From Planctomycetota bacterium (GTDB lineage: Bacteria; Planctomycetota; Planctomycetia; Planctomycetales; Planctomycetaceae): a stretch of DNA of 10,771 bases. Below the pieces are notes generated by a model. The model made no database searches. It worked only from the letters and a program-made list of their open reading frames with translations, and was not told the origin of the DNA. Each line of letters opens with the position of its first letter. Within the stretch, counting starts at the first letter, position 1. The stretch lies in contig JAADHY010000256.1 in NCBI GenBank assembly GCA_013151585.1, positions 1 through 10,771 on the forward strand, given 5' to 3'. Below are positions 1 through 7,407 of the stretch, in pieces. The position numbers and the translations under genes are program-made.

Positions 1-191
1 GCGCCGGTTTTCGCTTCCTGACTCTGCCGAATGCGAGCCTACTCGACGTTTCACCTTGGTGCAGCTAGAATTCCTGCTGCTTGCCGCTCTGCTCGGACGA
101 AACCGCTCGGGCGGTCAGTTCTCGAGCCGAACAAGCGAGCTCGGCGATATTCTTCGTGCCCCCTTTTTGACCGGTTATCCTCGATTCAGAC
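1..191. other. Leader region upstream of def, no gene assigned
   Basis: No protein gene can be supported here. On the + strand one frame closes at 19-21 and another at 66-68, so either could be the last codons of a gene entering from the left. Too little is visible to name one. The third frame stays open into def but ends at 298 inside it, which makes it a likely shadow. A TTGACC hexamer at 167-172 lies too close to the def start to be the -35 box of a normal promoter for def. Confidence 0.4.
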
Positions 192-782
192 ATGCCCATG
201 GAAATTGTTCCCTATCCTCATCCGGCTCTGCGGCGCAAATCGAAACCGATCGCACGGATCGACAAGCGGTTGCGCCGAATCGTAGGCGAGATGTTTGAAT
301 TGATGTACGCCGGCAACGGGATCGGGCTGGCAGCGAACCAAGTGGGATTGCCGTATCGAGTTTTCGTGGCCAACGTCACCGGGGACCCGGAGCAGCGTGA
401 ACAGGAGTGGGTTTTCATCAATCCGGAAATCGTTCGCCGTCGGGGCAGCGTAGAGGCCGAGGAGGGCTGCTTGAGTTTTCCGGAGCTTTTCGCGCCGGTG
501 AGGCGGTCGGCGGAGATCATCGTCGAGGCGTTCGACTTGAACGGAAGCGAATTTGAGATGCGGCTTGATGACCTGGCCGCTCGCGTCGTCCAGCACGAGA
601 CGGACCACTTGGACGGTATCCTGTTTATTGACCGGATGGCGGAATCGGTGCGACGCGAATTGGCTCCTCAACTGGCCGATTTCGAAAATTATTTCCGCCG
701 GCAGCAAGCGCAAGGGCGTTATCCGGCGGATGAACAGATATTGCGGGAGCTCGAAGACCTGGAAGGCCGGCTGTGCGCATGA
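192..782 (+). CDS. def: Peptide deformylase
   Basis: This cytoplasmic metalloenzyme removes the formyl group from the N-terminal methionine of new proteins. All three family motifs are present in the 196 residues. Motif 1 is GIGLAANQ at 43-50, motif 2 is EGCLSFP at 91-97 with metal ligand C93, and motif 3 is QHETDH at 134-139 with ligands H135 and H139 and catalytic E136. The protein is longer than the roughly 168 residues of E. coli Def. The extra length is a charged, probably helical C-terminal tail (about 150-196) rich in Glu, Arg and Gln. The ATG at 192 gives the usual N-terminus (EIVPYPHPALRRKS); a second ATG two codons later is equally possible. No Shine-Dalgarno sequence is evident. 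It lies 96 bases ahead of fmt on the same strand, and the two act at opposite ends of the formyl-methionine cycle. Co-transcription is likely but not shown. Confidence 0.96.
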   Translation: MPMEIVPYPHPALRRKSKPIARIDKRLRRIVGEMFELMYAGNGIGLAANQVGLPYRVFVANVTGDPEQREQEWVFINPEIVRRRGSVEAEEGCLSFPELFAPVRRSAEIIVEAFDLNGSEFEMRLDDLAARVVQHETDHLDGILFIDRMAESVRRELAPQLADFENYFRRQQAQGRYPADEQILRELEDLEGRLCA

Positions 783-878
783 CGCGGCTGGCCGGCGACC
801 GATAGATTGGAGCTCCGAACAGGAATCCCCACCGTCCCAACGATTGGACCGGCGGGTTCCGAATGGGGGGATCGACTG

Positions 879-1892
879 ATGGCGTTAAAGCTGCTCATGA
901 TGGGATCGGACGACTTCGGTGTGCCCACCTTTCGGGCGATTTGTGAGTCGCGGCACGAAGTAGTCGGACTGGTCACGCAGCCGGATCGTTCGGGACGCGG
1001 CCATCACCGCCATCGAAATCCCATGAAACAATGGGCCGTGCAGAAAGGCCTGCCGGTCTTTCAGCCGGAGAAGATCAACACGGAGGATTCCATCGAACGG
1101 CTTCGGGCGTTCGGAGCCGATCTGTTTGTGGTAGCGGCTTACGGCCAAATTCTTTCGCCGCAAGTGATTGGTATTCCGCCGCTGGGCGTGATCAACGTAC
1201 ATGCATCGATTTTACCCAAGTACCGCGGAGCCGCGCCGGTGCAATACGCCATTCTGAATGGAGACACCGAAACCGGAGTGACGATTTTCCAGATCCAACC
1301 GGAACTGGACGCCGGTCCGATTCTGGCGGTGGAACGGACGCCGATCCACGCGAAAGAGACCGCGGGTGAGCTGGAATCTCGTTTGGCTGAGCTCTCGGCG
1401 CCGCTGGTCTTGCGGGTGATTGACGGACTGGAAGCGGGCACCTTGCAAGCTCGACCGCAGGACGCTAGCCAAGCCACCCGCGCTCCGCGGTTGAAAAAAA
1501 AAGACGGATTGATCGACTGGAGCCAGCCAGCCGTTCAGATCGAACGACACATTCGTGCCATGCAGCCTTGGCCCAAGGCTTTCACGTTCCTGACTCGGCA
1601 AGGCGGTCAGCCGATGCGGCTCTGCCTGCTGGAAGCCGAGCCGGTGGAACTTGCCGCCGTCCAGGCGGAAATCCCGTCCGGTCGGTCCGATGAAGAAGGA
1701 AAACCCCAGTCCCAACACCATCGGCGGCCGGGCGAGGTGATATTGGCCACGCGCAAACGAGTCGTCGTCCAAACAGGAAAAGAAGGACTGGAGATCCTGC
1801 GGATCCAGCCGGAGGCCAAGCGAGTCATGCGCATCGAAGAGTTTCTGTGCGGTCATCCGCTCCAGCCGGGAGATCGGTTCCACAGCGTGTGA
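879..1892 (+). CDS. fmt: Methionyl-tRNA formyltransferase
   Basis: The enzyme transfers a formyl group from 10-formyl-tetrahydrofolate to Met-tRNAfMet for translation initiation. The N-terminal Rossmann-type domain carries the signature NVHASILPKYRGAAP at 106-120. Catalytic N106, H108 and D144 (in LDAGPIL) fall at the same numbers as in E. coli. The C-terminal tRNA-binding OB-like domain starts near 210 with APRLKKKDGLIDW and ends with a GHPLQPGDRF motif. I chose ATG 879 over the in-frame ATG at 807. Here the protein begins MALKLLMMGSDDFG, the expected first strand, and a run of six G lies just upstream at 865-870. The 24 residues between the two starts look non-coding. The 337 residues exceed the usual 310-320. 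The excess is a hydrophilic insert around 266-290 (SGRSDEEGKPQSQHHRR) in the C-terminal domain. The gene follows def. Confidence 0.96.
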   Translation: MALKLLMMGSDDFGVPTFRAICESRHEVVGLVTQPDRSGRGHHRHRNPMKQWAVQKGLPVFQPEKINTEDSIERLRAFGADLFVVAAYGQILSPQVIGIPPLGVINVHASILPKYRGAAPVQYAILNGDTETGVTIFQIQPELDAGPILAVERTPIHAKETAGELESRLAELSAPLVLRVIDGLEAGTLQARPQDASQATRAPRLKKKDGLIDWSQPAVQIERHIRAMQPWPKAFTFLTRQGGQPMRLCLLEAEPVELAAVQAEIPSGRSDEEGKPQSQHHRRPGEVILATRKRVVVQTGKEGLEILRIQPEAKRVMRIEEFLCGHPLQPGDRFHSV

Positions 1893-1915
1893 CGGCCGCC
1901 GGCACCGCCGCGCGC

Positions 1916-1931
1916 AGGGGACATTTCCCCT
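1916..1931 (+). repeat. Short inverted repeat after fmt
   Basis: AGGGGA at 1916-1921 is the exact reverse complement of TCCCCT at 1926-1931, with a four-base loop (CATT). It sits 24 bases after the fmt stop, where a terminator would be expected, but no run of T follows. It is not a standard rho-independent terminator. It could be a weak pause site or simply chance. Confidence 0.35.
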
Positions 1932-2047
1932 CCGGAGGCCTAATTCCCCGGTTCGTCGTTTGGTTAAGCTGTCAGAATGAGGCTTTTTGTCCTCGTCAAT
2001 GGCGCGGGCAAAGAGTAAACTGTCGGACGGTAAGGCTCGCAGCGAGT

Positions 2048-2062
2048 CCCTGCGCAACAGGG
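2048..2062 (+). promoter_or_regulatory. Small hairpin in the ilvB leader
   Basis: CCCTG (2048-2052) and CAGGG (2058-2062) form a five-base-pair stem with loop CGCAA. Just before it, CTCGC and GCGAG around 2036-2046 form a second short inverted repeat. They lie about 70-95 bases before the ilvB start. Branched-chain amino acid genes are often controlled by leader RNA in other bacteria. I see no leader peptide rich in Leu, Val or Ile codons and no T-box motif, so a regulatory role is only a possibility. Confidence 0.25.
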
Positions 2063-2130
2063 CACGTTGATTCGAGGAAATCGAGCGTTCTACTGTTTTT
2101 ATATCAATCGGATGTCTTGAGGGAACAATC

Positions 2131-3912
2131 GTGGCGACTACGAACAAGTCGGACATCAAGCAGCGGACTTACAATGGCGCCGAAATCCTGGTCGAAGCGA
2201 TGATTCGGCAGGGCGTCGAGGTGGTTTTCGCCTATCCGGGCGGAGCCAGTATGCCGCTGCATCAAGCGTTGATCAAAAATGCGGACAAGATCCGTACAGT
2301 ACTGCCGCGGCACGAGCAAGGCGGAGGTTTCGCCGCTCAGGGGTACGCGCGCAGCACAGGCAAAGTGGGCGTGTGCATGACGACCAGCGGGCCGGGAGCG
2401 ACCAATCTGGTCACGTCGTTGGCCGATGCCAAAATGGACAGCGTGCCCATCATCGGCATTACGGGTCAGGTGCCGCGCGGCGTGATCGGGACGGATGCGT
2501 TCCAGGAAACGCCCATTGTCGAAGTCTGCCGGGCGATTACGAAGCACCACTACCTGATCACCGATTTGAAGGACGTGCCGCGGATTGTCAAGGAAGCGTT
2601 CTACATCGCTAGCACGGGGCGGCCTGGCCCGGTCCTGATTGATTTTCCCAAAGATGTGCAACTGCAGGTGCAGGCCGAAGAGCCGGACTATGATCCGCCC
2701 ATGAACCTGCCAGGTTATCATCCGGAGCGTCGGAAGGTACAGCCAGAGCAGATTCGGCAGGTGATCGCGGCCATTCGTCGCTCCCGCCGGCCGATCCTGT
2801 ACGTGGGAGGCGGATGCGTCAGCGCCGATGCCGCCGACGAGCTGCGGCGGTTTGTCGAACGGACAGGCATTCCCGTCGCGCTGACACTTCGCGGTCTGGG
2901 GGCCTTTCCGGGCGATCATGAATACTCGCTCGACATGCTGGGCATGCACGGCACCGTCTACGCGAACTATGCCATCAATGAAGCTGACCTGCTGCTGGCG
3001 CTCGGCGTCCGATTCGACGACCGCGTCACCGGCAAGCTGACGGAATTTGCCAAACACGGCAAGATCGTCCATGTGGATATCGACCCTTCGGAGATTCACA
3101 AGAACAAGGAGGCTCATATTCCGATTGTGGCGAGCGTACGGGACGTTCTGCGCGAACTGAACGCGGCCTTGACCGACGACGATATTCCTCAGCTCGATGA
3201 GTGGCACCGAGAGATCGCTGAGTGGAAGAAGCAATATCCCATGGAGGTCAAAACGAGTGAGGACTGGATTTACCCGCAAGACGCCATCCACGAGTTGTGG
3301 CGGCAGACGAAGGGTCGCGACGACGTTTACATCACCACAGGTGTCGGCCAGCATCAGATGTGGGTGGCGCAGCACTACAAGTTCGCGCGTCCGCGTCGCT
3401 TCATGAGCAGTTCGGGGCTGGGGACAATGGGCTTCGGCCTACCGGCGGCTGTAGGCGTGCAGGTCGCGCATCCGGAAGCGCTGGTGGTTGACGTCGACGG
3501 GGATGGATCACTCTTGATGAACATCCAAGAGCTGGCGACCGTTCATTGCGAAAAGTTGCCGGTTAAGATTTTGCTACTCAACAACCAGCATCTGGGCATG
3601 GTGGTGCAGTGGGAAGATCGGTTCATGGACGGCCGACGGGCTCACACGTATTTGGGGCCCATCGATCGACCGGAGGCGCAAGGCAAAGGGGACGGGACGT
3701 TTGACGAAACTTATCCCGACTTTGTCCAGATTGCGGCCGGGTTCAACGTCCCGGCTCGACACGTGCGGAAGCGGTCCGAGTTCACGGACGCCCTGACCGA
3801 AATGCTCGAAAGCGACGGCCCCTTCCTGCTGGACGTCGTGTGTCCCTACCAGGAGCACGTGCTGCCGATGATCCCTAGCGGAGCCACGGTGCGCGATATC
3901 ATTCTCGAGTAG
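2131..3912 (+). CDS. ilvB: Acetolactate synthase, large catalytic subunit
   Basis: This ThDP-, Mg- and FAD-dependent enzyme condenses pyruvate with pyruvate or 2-ketobutyrate, the first common step of Val, Leu and Ile synthesis. The 593 residues show three domains. The N-terminal ThDP pyrimidine-binding domain has YPGGAS at 35-40 and the catalytic glutamate E62 in PRHEQGG. The central FAD-binding domain has GVRFDDRVTGKL at 292-303. The C-terminal ThDP domain has GDGS at 457-460 and NN at 484-485, the Mg-pyrophosphate motif. The GTG start at 2131 is supported by GAGGG about eight bases upstream and by the usual start of the conserved region (AEILVEAM). The stretch NNQHLGMVVQWEDRF is strikingly plant-like. 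Residues where herbicide resistance arises in plants (A39, P115, W494, S583) are all the sensitive type. No small regulatory subunit (ilvN/ilvH) or ilvC lies next to it in the window, so those genes must be elsewhere. Catabolic AlsS is less likely, given the anabolic-type C-terminus. Confidence 0.96.
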   Translation: MATTNKSDIKQRTYNGAEILVEAMIRQGVEVVFAYPGGASMPLHQALIKNADKIRTVLPRHEQGGGFAAQGYARSTGKVGVCMTTSGPGATNLVTSLADAKMDSVPIIGITGQVPRGVIGTDAFQETPIVEVCRAITKHHYLITDLKDVPRIVKEAFYIASTGRPGPVLIDFPKDVQLQVQAEEPDYDPPMNLPGYHPERRKVQPEQIRQVIAAIRRSRRPILYVGGGCVSADAADELRRFVERTGIPVALTLRGLGAFPGDHEYSLDMLGMHGTVYANYAINEADLLLALGVRFDDRVTGKLTEFAKHGKIVHVDIDPSEIHKNKEAHIPIVASVRDVLRELNAALTDDDIPQLDEWHREIAEWKKQYPMEVKTSEDWIYPQDAIHELWRQTKGRDDVYITTGVGQHQMWVAQHYKFARPRRFMSSSGLGTMGFGLPAAVGVQVAHPEALVVDVDGDGSLLMNIQELATVHCEKLPVKILLLNNQHLGMVVQWEDRFMDGRRAHTYLGPIDRPEAQGKGDGTFDETYPDFVQIAAGFNVPARHVRKRSEFTDALTEMLESDGPFLLDVVCPYQEHVLPMIPSGATVRDIILE

Positions 3913-4046
3913 TAAGGTGAACAGCGTCGACCAACGGGCGCAAGGGACGCGGTCCCCGGCGAAGGTCCGGAACAGAGGACGCCGTCGTTCGGGAATTTGC
4001 AATCGTTCGAGGTTATCGCCGTCGATTAGTCGATTGGGTAGAACCA

Positions 4047-4289
4047 ATGCCAGGCTACAACAAGTTCGATCCTCGGTTGGAATCGCTGGTGGTAGAGACA
4101 AAGACAGACTGGGAACCGGACGTGGCCGACTTGCCAAGCGAAGAAAAGAAATGGCTGGCGGCGGAAGTGCACCGGCACCCGGATCAGGCCGCGAAAATCC
4201 AGTACGTGCGGGTTCACACGGGTATGATCCGTCAAATCACGGTGACGGCGGCCGATATCGAGCGACTACGGCAACAAGCGCGCGGATGA
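4047..4289 (+). CDS. Small conserved-looking protein of unknown function
   Basis: I do not recognise this 80-residue protein. It is soluble, without a signal peptide, membrane segment or cysteine. It has a mixed, charged composition: an extended N-terminus (PGYNKFDPRLESLVV), a probable helix around 30-50 (SEEKKWLAAEVHRHPDQAA), a probable strand pair around 52-69 (KIQYVRVHTGMIRQITVT) and a C-terminal helix (AADIERLRQQ). The balanced amino-acid content and clean start and stop argue that it is real. GGGTAG lies eight bases before the ATG as a weak ribosome site. It is 134 bases after ilvB on the same strand and could be read through from it. It converges on the LOG-family gene 87 bases away. 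No function is proposed. Confidence 0.6.
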   Translation: MPGYNKFDPRLESLVVETKTDWEPDVADLPSEEKKWLAAEVHRHPDQAAKIQYVRVHTGMIRQITVTAADIERLRQQARG

Positions 4290-4376
4290 ATTGGCGGTTC
4301 CGGGGCGCCTCCGACCGGCTTGCAACGCACAGCGAAGCGAACGCCGCGCCGCCGGACGGCTTCTCGGGCGGTCCGC

Positions 4377-5177
4377 TCAGGTTGCGTGGTGGATGCGGTG
4401 GCGGTGGCGTCGCGAAACCTCGGCCCAATCCCGCCGAACCCAATGTCGGGTTTCAATGCGGTCATCCGTCCGTCGGCCCGGACAAGACGGACACTGCTCG
4501 AGCCGCTCCAAAACCTCCTCGACCGAGTCGGTGAGGATGAGCCGTTCATAGTCATCCAAATCGATGGTCCCTTCGGGAACCATGCGCTGACGCAAGAATT
4601 CGAACAGCGGCCCCCAATAGTCCGATCCCATGAAGACGATGGGAAAGTCCAATATTTTGCCCGTTTGGATGAGCGTCGCCGATTCGAAAGCCTCGTCCAT
4701 CGTCCCGAACCCGCCGGGGAAAATGACGAAAGCTTGTGAGTACTTCACCAGCATCACCTTTCGCACGAAAAAGTAGCGGAAGGTGACGACCTTGTCGACG
4801 TAGGGGTTCGGCTTCTGTTCATGCGGCAAGACGATGTTGCAGCCAATGGATCGTCCGCCCACGTCTTTTGCTCCGCGGTTGGCGGCCTCCATGATTCCTG
4901 GCCCGCCACCGGTGAGGATCGCGAAGCCTTGAGTGGCGATCGCGGCCGAGACCTCACGCGCCAATCGGTAATAACGGTGCGTTTCGTCGAATCGGGCGGA
5001 CCCGAAAACCGTCACACACGGGCCGACAAACTGCAGGGCCGCGAACCCGCGGACGAATTCGCGAACGATCCGGGCGACCCGCAACGTTTCATCCCACCAG
5101 CGGCGAGGCCCTTCCAGGAAATGCCGGTCATCATTAAGCACAAGGCTGGGTGTCCGAGCGTCTCTGGGGTCCTCCAT
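4377..5177 (-). CDS. LOG-family protein (TIGR00730-type Rossmann fold)
   Basis: This 266-residue protein belongs to the family of LONELY GUY cytokinin-activating enzymes and bacterial nucleotide 5'-monophosphate phosphoribohydrolases. Those enzymes split AMP-type nucleotides into base and ribose 5-phosphate. Visible motifs are CVTVFGSAR at 54-62 (first strand), GGGPGIMEAANRGA at 90-103, RKVMLVKYSQAFVIFPGG from 139 and the family signature PGGFGTMDE at 154-162. R139 and E162 match the catalytic Arg and Glu of the family. An N-terminal helix region (about 1-50) precedes the core and an Arg-rich tail follows residue 230. I chose ATG 5177 because AAGGGAGGA lies just upstream on this strand at good spacing. 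The frame stays open for 112 more codons to 5513, but that part is Arg/Gly-rich and unlike protein. The true substrate cannot be told from sequence; older annotations call such proteins lysine decarboxylase, which is misleading. Confidence 0.92.
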   Translation of the reverse strand: MEDPRDARTPSLVLNDDRHFLEGPRRWWDETLRVARIVREFVRGFAALQFVGPCVTVFGSARFDETHRYYRLAREVSAAIATQGFAILTGGGPGIMEAANRGAKDVGGRSIGCNIVLPHEQKPNPYVDKVVTFRYFFVRKVMLVKYSQAFVIFPGGFGTMDEAFESATLIQTGKILDFPIVFMGSDYWGPLFEFLRQRMVPEGTIDLDDYERLILTDSVEEVLERLEQCPSCPGRRTDDRIETRHWVRRDWAEVSRRHRHRIHHAT

Positions 5178-5586
5178 GCGATTCCTCCCTTGTCGATCAA
5201 TGCAGGCTGTGACGTTTCTTCCAACAAAGCTTGGCCCAAACTCGCCTGGGAGTGACTCGGTGCCGAACTCCGGCTCGCGTAAGCCTGCTGCGCCGCGAGC
5301 GAAACCTTGCCCACGACCCAAAGAACATCGATTTGGCCGTGCAGGATATGTCTTGGCATGGGCACCGATTCCGGCCGGGTCGGAAGCGGCCCGGAATCCG
5401 GCGTCGTTGTGACGGTCCGGCCACCGCTTGTCATCAGAGTGGGCTTTTGCCCGGCCGCAAGCAGTCTCCTCTTGCCAAACCGGTGCTTGCACAAGATAAT
5501 CCCTCGCCAACAAAGATTCTACGCGTCGTCCGGAACTTTGCGCGGAGGATGCGGCCGCTTGCGGCGGCCATTTGGTCGCTTAATCG
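5178..5586. other. Intergenic stretch upstream of the LOG-family gene
   Basis: About 410 bases without a convincing gene. Several overlapping frames are open on both strands because the DNA is GC-rich. The best is on the - strand from a TTG at 5494. Its codon use is fairly protein-like up to about 5178, but it then runs 165 bases into the LOG-family gene in another frame. A six-base-pair inverted repeat, GGCCGC at 5553-5558 with GCGGCC at 5564-5569, has no T run on either side. No promoter could be assigned with confidence. Confidence 0.4.
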
Positions 5587-5775
5587 TTAGCGGTAGGCGT
5601 TGGCGAAATGGGGGGCCATGTCGAAAGGGGTGTAACTGCAGAATTCTTTCTTGATGTTTGGCACAGTCGCCTTCGACTCGCCGTCGAACGACCGCCGCGA
5701 AGCGATGGCCAAGACATTCTGGTGTCGAGACAGAATCTCGACGGGCTCCAATGATGTTTCGTGGTTCTCGCACAT
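5587..5775 (-). CDS. Possible small protein, 62 residues, unknown
   Basis: I do not recognise this sequence. The ORF runs from an ATG at 5775 to a TAA, with MCENHETSLEPVEILSRHQN at its start and a C-terminus rich in Phe, Ala and Tyr (near MAPHFANAYR). The composition is balanced rather than Arg/Pro-rich like the neighbouring shadow frames, and third codon positions are mostly G or C. No Shine-Dalgarno sequence precedes the start. In-frame sequence upstream reaches a stop at 5829-5827 without another usual start codon. It lies between the LOG-family gene (same strand) and the HD-GYP gene (opposite strand). It could be a small gene or a chance ORF. Confidence 0.4.
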   Translation of the reverse strand: MCENHETSLEPVEILSRHQNVLAIASRRSFDGESKATVPNIKKEFCSYTPFDMAPHFANAYR

Positions 5776-5864
5776 TTCGTGAGAAGCCGAACGGCCACAC
5801 TCACCCGACGTGTTGACGGGCTCTCGTCACTCCGTCCAGGCTTGCTTGCGCCATCGAGTGAGTG

Positions 5865-5891
5865 TTGCAAAATCCCACAACCCGATATGAA
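5865..5891 (+). promoter_or_regulatory. Weak candidate promoter for the HD-GYP gene
   Basis: TTGCAA at 5865-5870 and TATGAA at 5886-5891 resemble sigma-70 -35 and -10 boxes (each 4 of 6 or better), 15 bases apart, which is shorter than the ideal 17. They lie about 65 bases before the ATG at 5956. This is a pattern match only. Confidence 0.25.
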
Positions 5892-5955
5892 ACTGTTTCG
5901 CTTGTCAATTGCCGACAGCGGTGTAGCGCTCAGCCGCTAGGCGGGAGGTTGACCG

Positions 5956-7242
5956 ATGATCGTTAACCCGCGCGTGCCGCTGCACCGGTTGGTCCTTTCC
6001 TTGTCGGAGGCTTTGGACCACGTCCACCCGGAAATCACCCAGCACCAGCAACGAGTGGCCTACATCGCCACCAAAATGGCTCGGCAAATGGGAATCGGGC
6101 AACCCGATCTGGTGGACGTCTTTTTGGCCGCGGTGATCCATGACATCGGATTGATTGGTCCGCGCAACCGAATTCGAGCCCTTCATCTGGGACAGCTTGA
6201 AGCGGTCGCTTGGCACTCCGAAGTCGGCTGCCTCTTGCTGAAAGACAACCCGTTGTTCGCTCGAGCCGCTGAAATCGTGCGATTCCATCACGTCGCTTGG
6301 AACGGCGGCCGCGGGAGCGAATGCAACGGGTGTCCGGTTCCACTCGCCTCTTTCATCGTCGGACTGGCCGACACCGTTGAGGTGGCTTTGAAACGACGTG
6401 AGCCCGTCCTCGAGCAAGCGGACCGGGTCCGGCACTTGATCCAATCCCGCAAAGACAGGCAATTTCCGCCGGACTGTGTCGAGGCCTTCCTTGACGTCTC
6501 GACGCCGGAGGCGTTCTGGCTCGACATCATATCCGATCAGATATACGGAATATTACTTACTCAGATTGACTGGCCAACCATTGAAATCGACGCCGAGGCC
6601 TTCATCCCGATTGCGGAAATCTTCGCACGGTTAGTCGACGCCTCCAGCCATTGGACGGCGGTCCATACCGCGGGAGTAGCCGCCGTTGCCGTTGCGTTAG
6701 CCGAACGCCTCGGGTTCTCGCGCCGGGAACAATGCCTAATGCGAACCGCCGGATATTTGCATGATCTCGGCAAGTTGGCGATTCCGACAGAGATTCTCGA
6801 CAAACCGGGCCGGCTGACAGAGCAAGAGCGTCTGATGATCCGAACTCATACTTACCACACCTTCCGTATCCTGGACACGATCGGCGGGATGCGCCAAATC
6901 AACGAATGGGCGTCGTTCCACCACGAGCGACTGGACGGAAAGGGTTATCCGTTTCGGCACCGAGGCGAGGATCTGACGTTAGGTTCGCGCATCATGGCAG
7001 TCGCCGACGTCTGTTCCGCCCTGTCGGAAGAACGGCCCTACCACGAAGGAATGCCGCAGGAAAAAGCACTCGGAATCCTTGACGATCTGGTTAAGGACGG
7101 CGCGTTGGATGGGGACGTGGTCGGCGTGCTGCGCCGAGATTACGATGCCATCGATCACATCCGCCGACAAGAGCAAGAAGAGTATCATCGCAAGCAGCAA
7201 TCGCTGTTTAGTCTGGTCGACCGCCACGAGGGTTCCATGTAA
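5956..7242 (+). CDS. Tandem HD-domain protein with C-terminal HD-GYP (putative cyclic-di-GMP phosphodiesterase)
   Basis: HD-GYP proteins hydrolyse the second messenger cyclic di-GMP. The 428 residues contain two HD domains and no receiver, PAS or membrane segment, so the protein should be soluble. The C-terminal copy (about 215-400) is canonical: H237, HDLGK 269-273, H298, HHERLDGKGYP 322-332 and D351 in VADVCSAL. The N-terminal copy (about 10-165) keeps H30, HD 62-63, H87, HH 111-112 and D139. However, it has HDIGL instead of HDIGK, and its GYP loop reads HHVAWNGGRG, so it looks like a diverged HD-GYP or plain HD domain. Three acidic or metal-like Cys/His positions in the linker (C123, C126) are also visible. 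The start has a strong Shine-Dalgarno (GGGAGG at 5943-5948, seven bases ahead). It converges on rny with a 165-base gap. Activity on cyclic di-GMP is inferred from motifs; related nucleotides such as cGAMP are possible. Confidence 0.88.
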   Translation: MIVNPRVPLHRLVLSLSEALDHVHPEITQHQQRVAYIATKMARQMGIGQPDLVDVFLAAVIHDIGLIGPRNRIRALHLGQLEAVAWHSEVGCLLLKDNPLFARAAEIVRFHHVAWNGGRGSECNGCPVPLASFIVGLADTVEVALKRREPVLEQADRVRHLIQSRKDRQFPPDCVEAFLDVSTPEAFWLDIISDQIYGILLTQIDWPTIEIDAEAFIPIAEIFARLVDASSHWTAVHTAGVAAVAVALAERLGFSRREQCLMRTAGYLHDLGKLAIPTEILDKPGRLTEQERLMIRTHTYHTFRILDTIGGMRQINEWASFHHERLDGKGYPFRHRGEDLTLGSRIMAVADVCSALSEERPYHEGMPQEKALGILDDLVKDGALDGDVVGVLRRDYDAIDHIRRQEQEEYHRKQQSLFSLVDRHEGSM

Positions 7243-7341
7243 GTGCGCTTTGCGAGAACCGCGACATCGGACCAAAGGGCTACACTCCCTCGCCCGGCGG
7301 GCACCGGTCTGCGTCACCCCACTGGCGGCCGTCCCGCTCGG

Positions 7342-7358
7342 CTTCCGATTTCCGGAAG
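7342..7358. repeat. Inverted repeat between converging HD-GYP and rny genes
   Basis: CTTCCG (7342-7347) pairs with CGGAAG (7353-7358) around a five-base loop. Being near-symmetric it could serve as a weak terminator on either strand between the two converging genes. No T run follows on either side, so a rho-independent terminator is not supported. Confidence 0.3.
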
Positions 7359-7407
7359 GTCCGCAACGGCGACGCCTCGGCCGTGTGGTTCTGGCGCTGC
7401 GACGCGT

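Noticed and set aside
807..878. Longer fmt start at ATG 807
   Set aside because: The extra 24 residues do not resemble Fmt, and ATG 879 has a G-rich ribosome site and gives the exact family N-terminus and catalytic numbering.
1212..2159. Long - strand frame (315 codons) opposite fmt
   Set aside because: It is antisense to a clear fmt gene, has shadow composition, and no recognisable domain.
2104..3375. Long - strand frame (423 codons) opposite ilvB
   Set aside because: It is the mirror of ilvB codon use in GC-rich DNA; no domain recognised.
5161..5174. 14-base sequence TCTCTGGGGTCCTC shared with 8958-8971
   Set aside because: One copy lies inside the LOG-family coding start and the other upstream of rny; with no further extension it is probably chance.
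5178..5513. 112-residue N-terminal extension of the LOG-family protein
   Set aside because: Arg/Gly/Pro-rich shadow-like composition, while a strong Shine-Dalgarno directly precedes ATG 5177.
5553..5569. GGCCGC/GCGGCC hairpin as a terminator
   Set aside because: No T run on either strand and GC-rich palindromes are common in this DNA.
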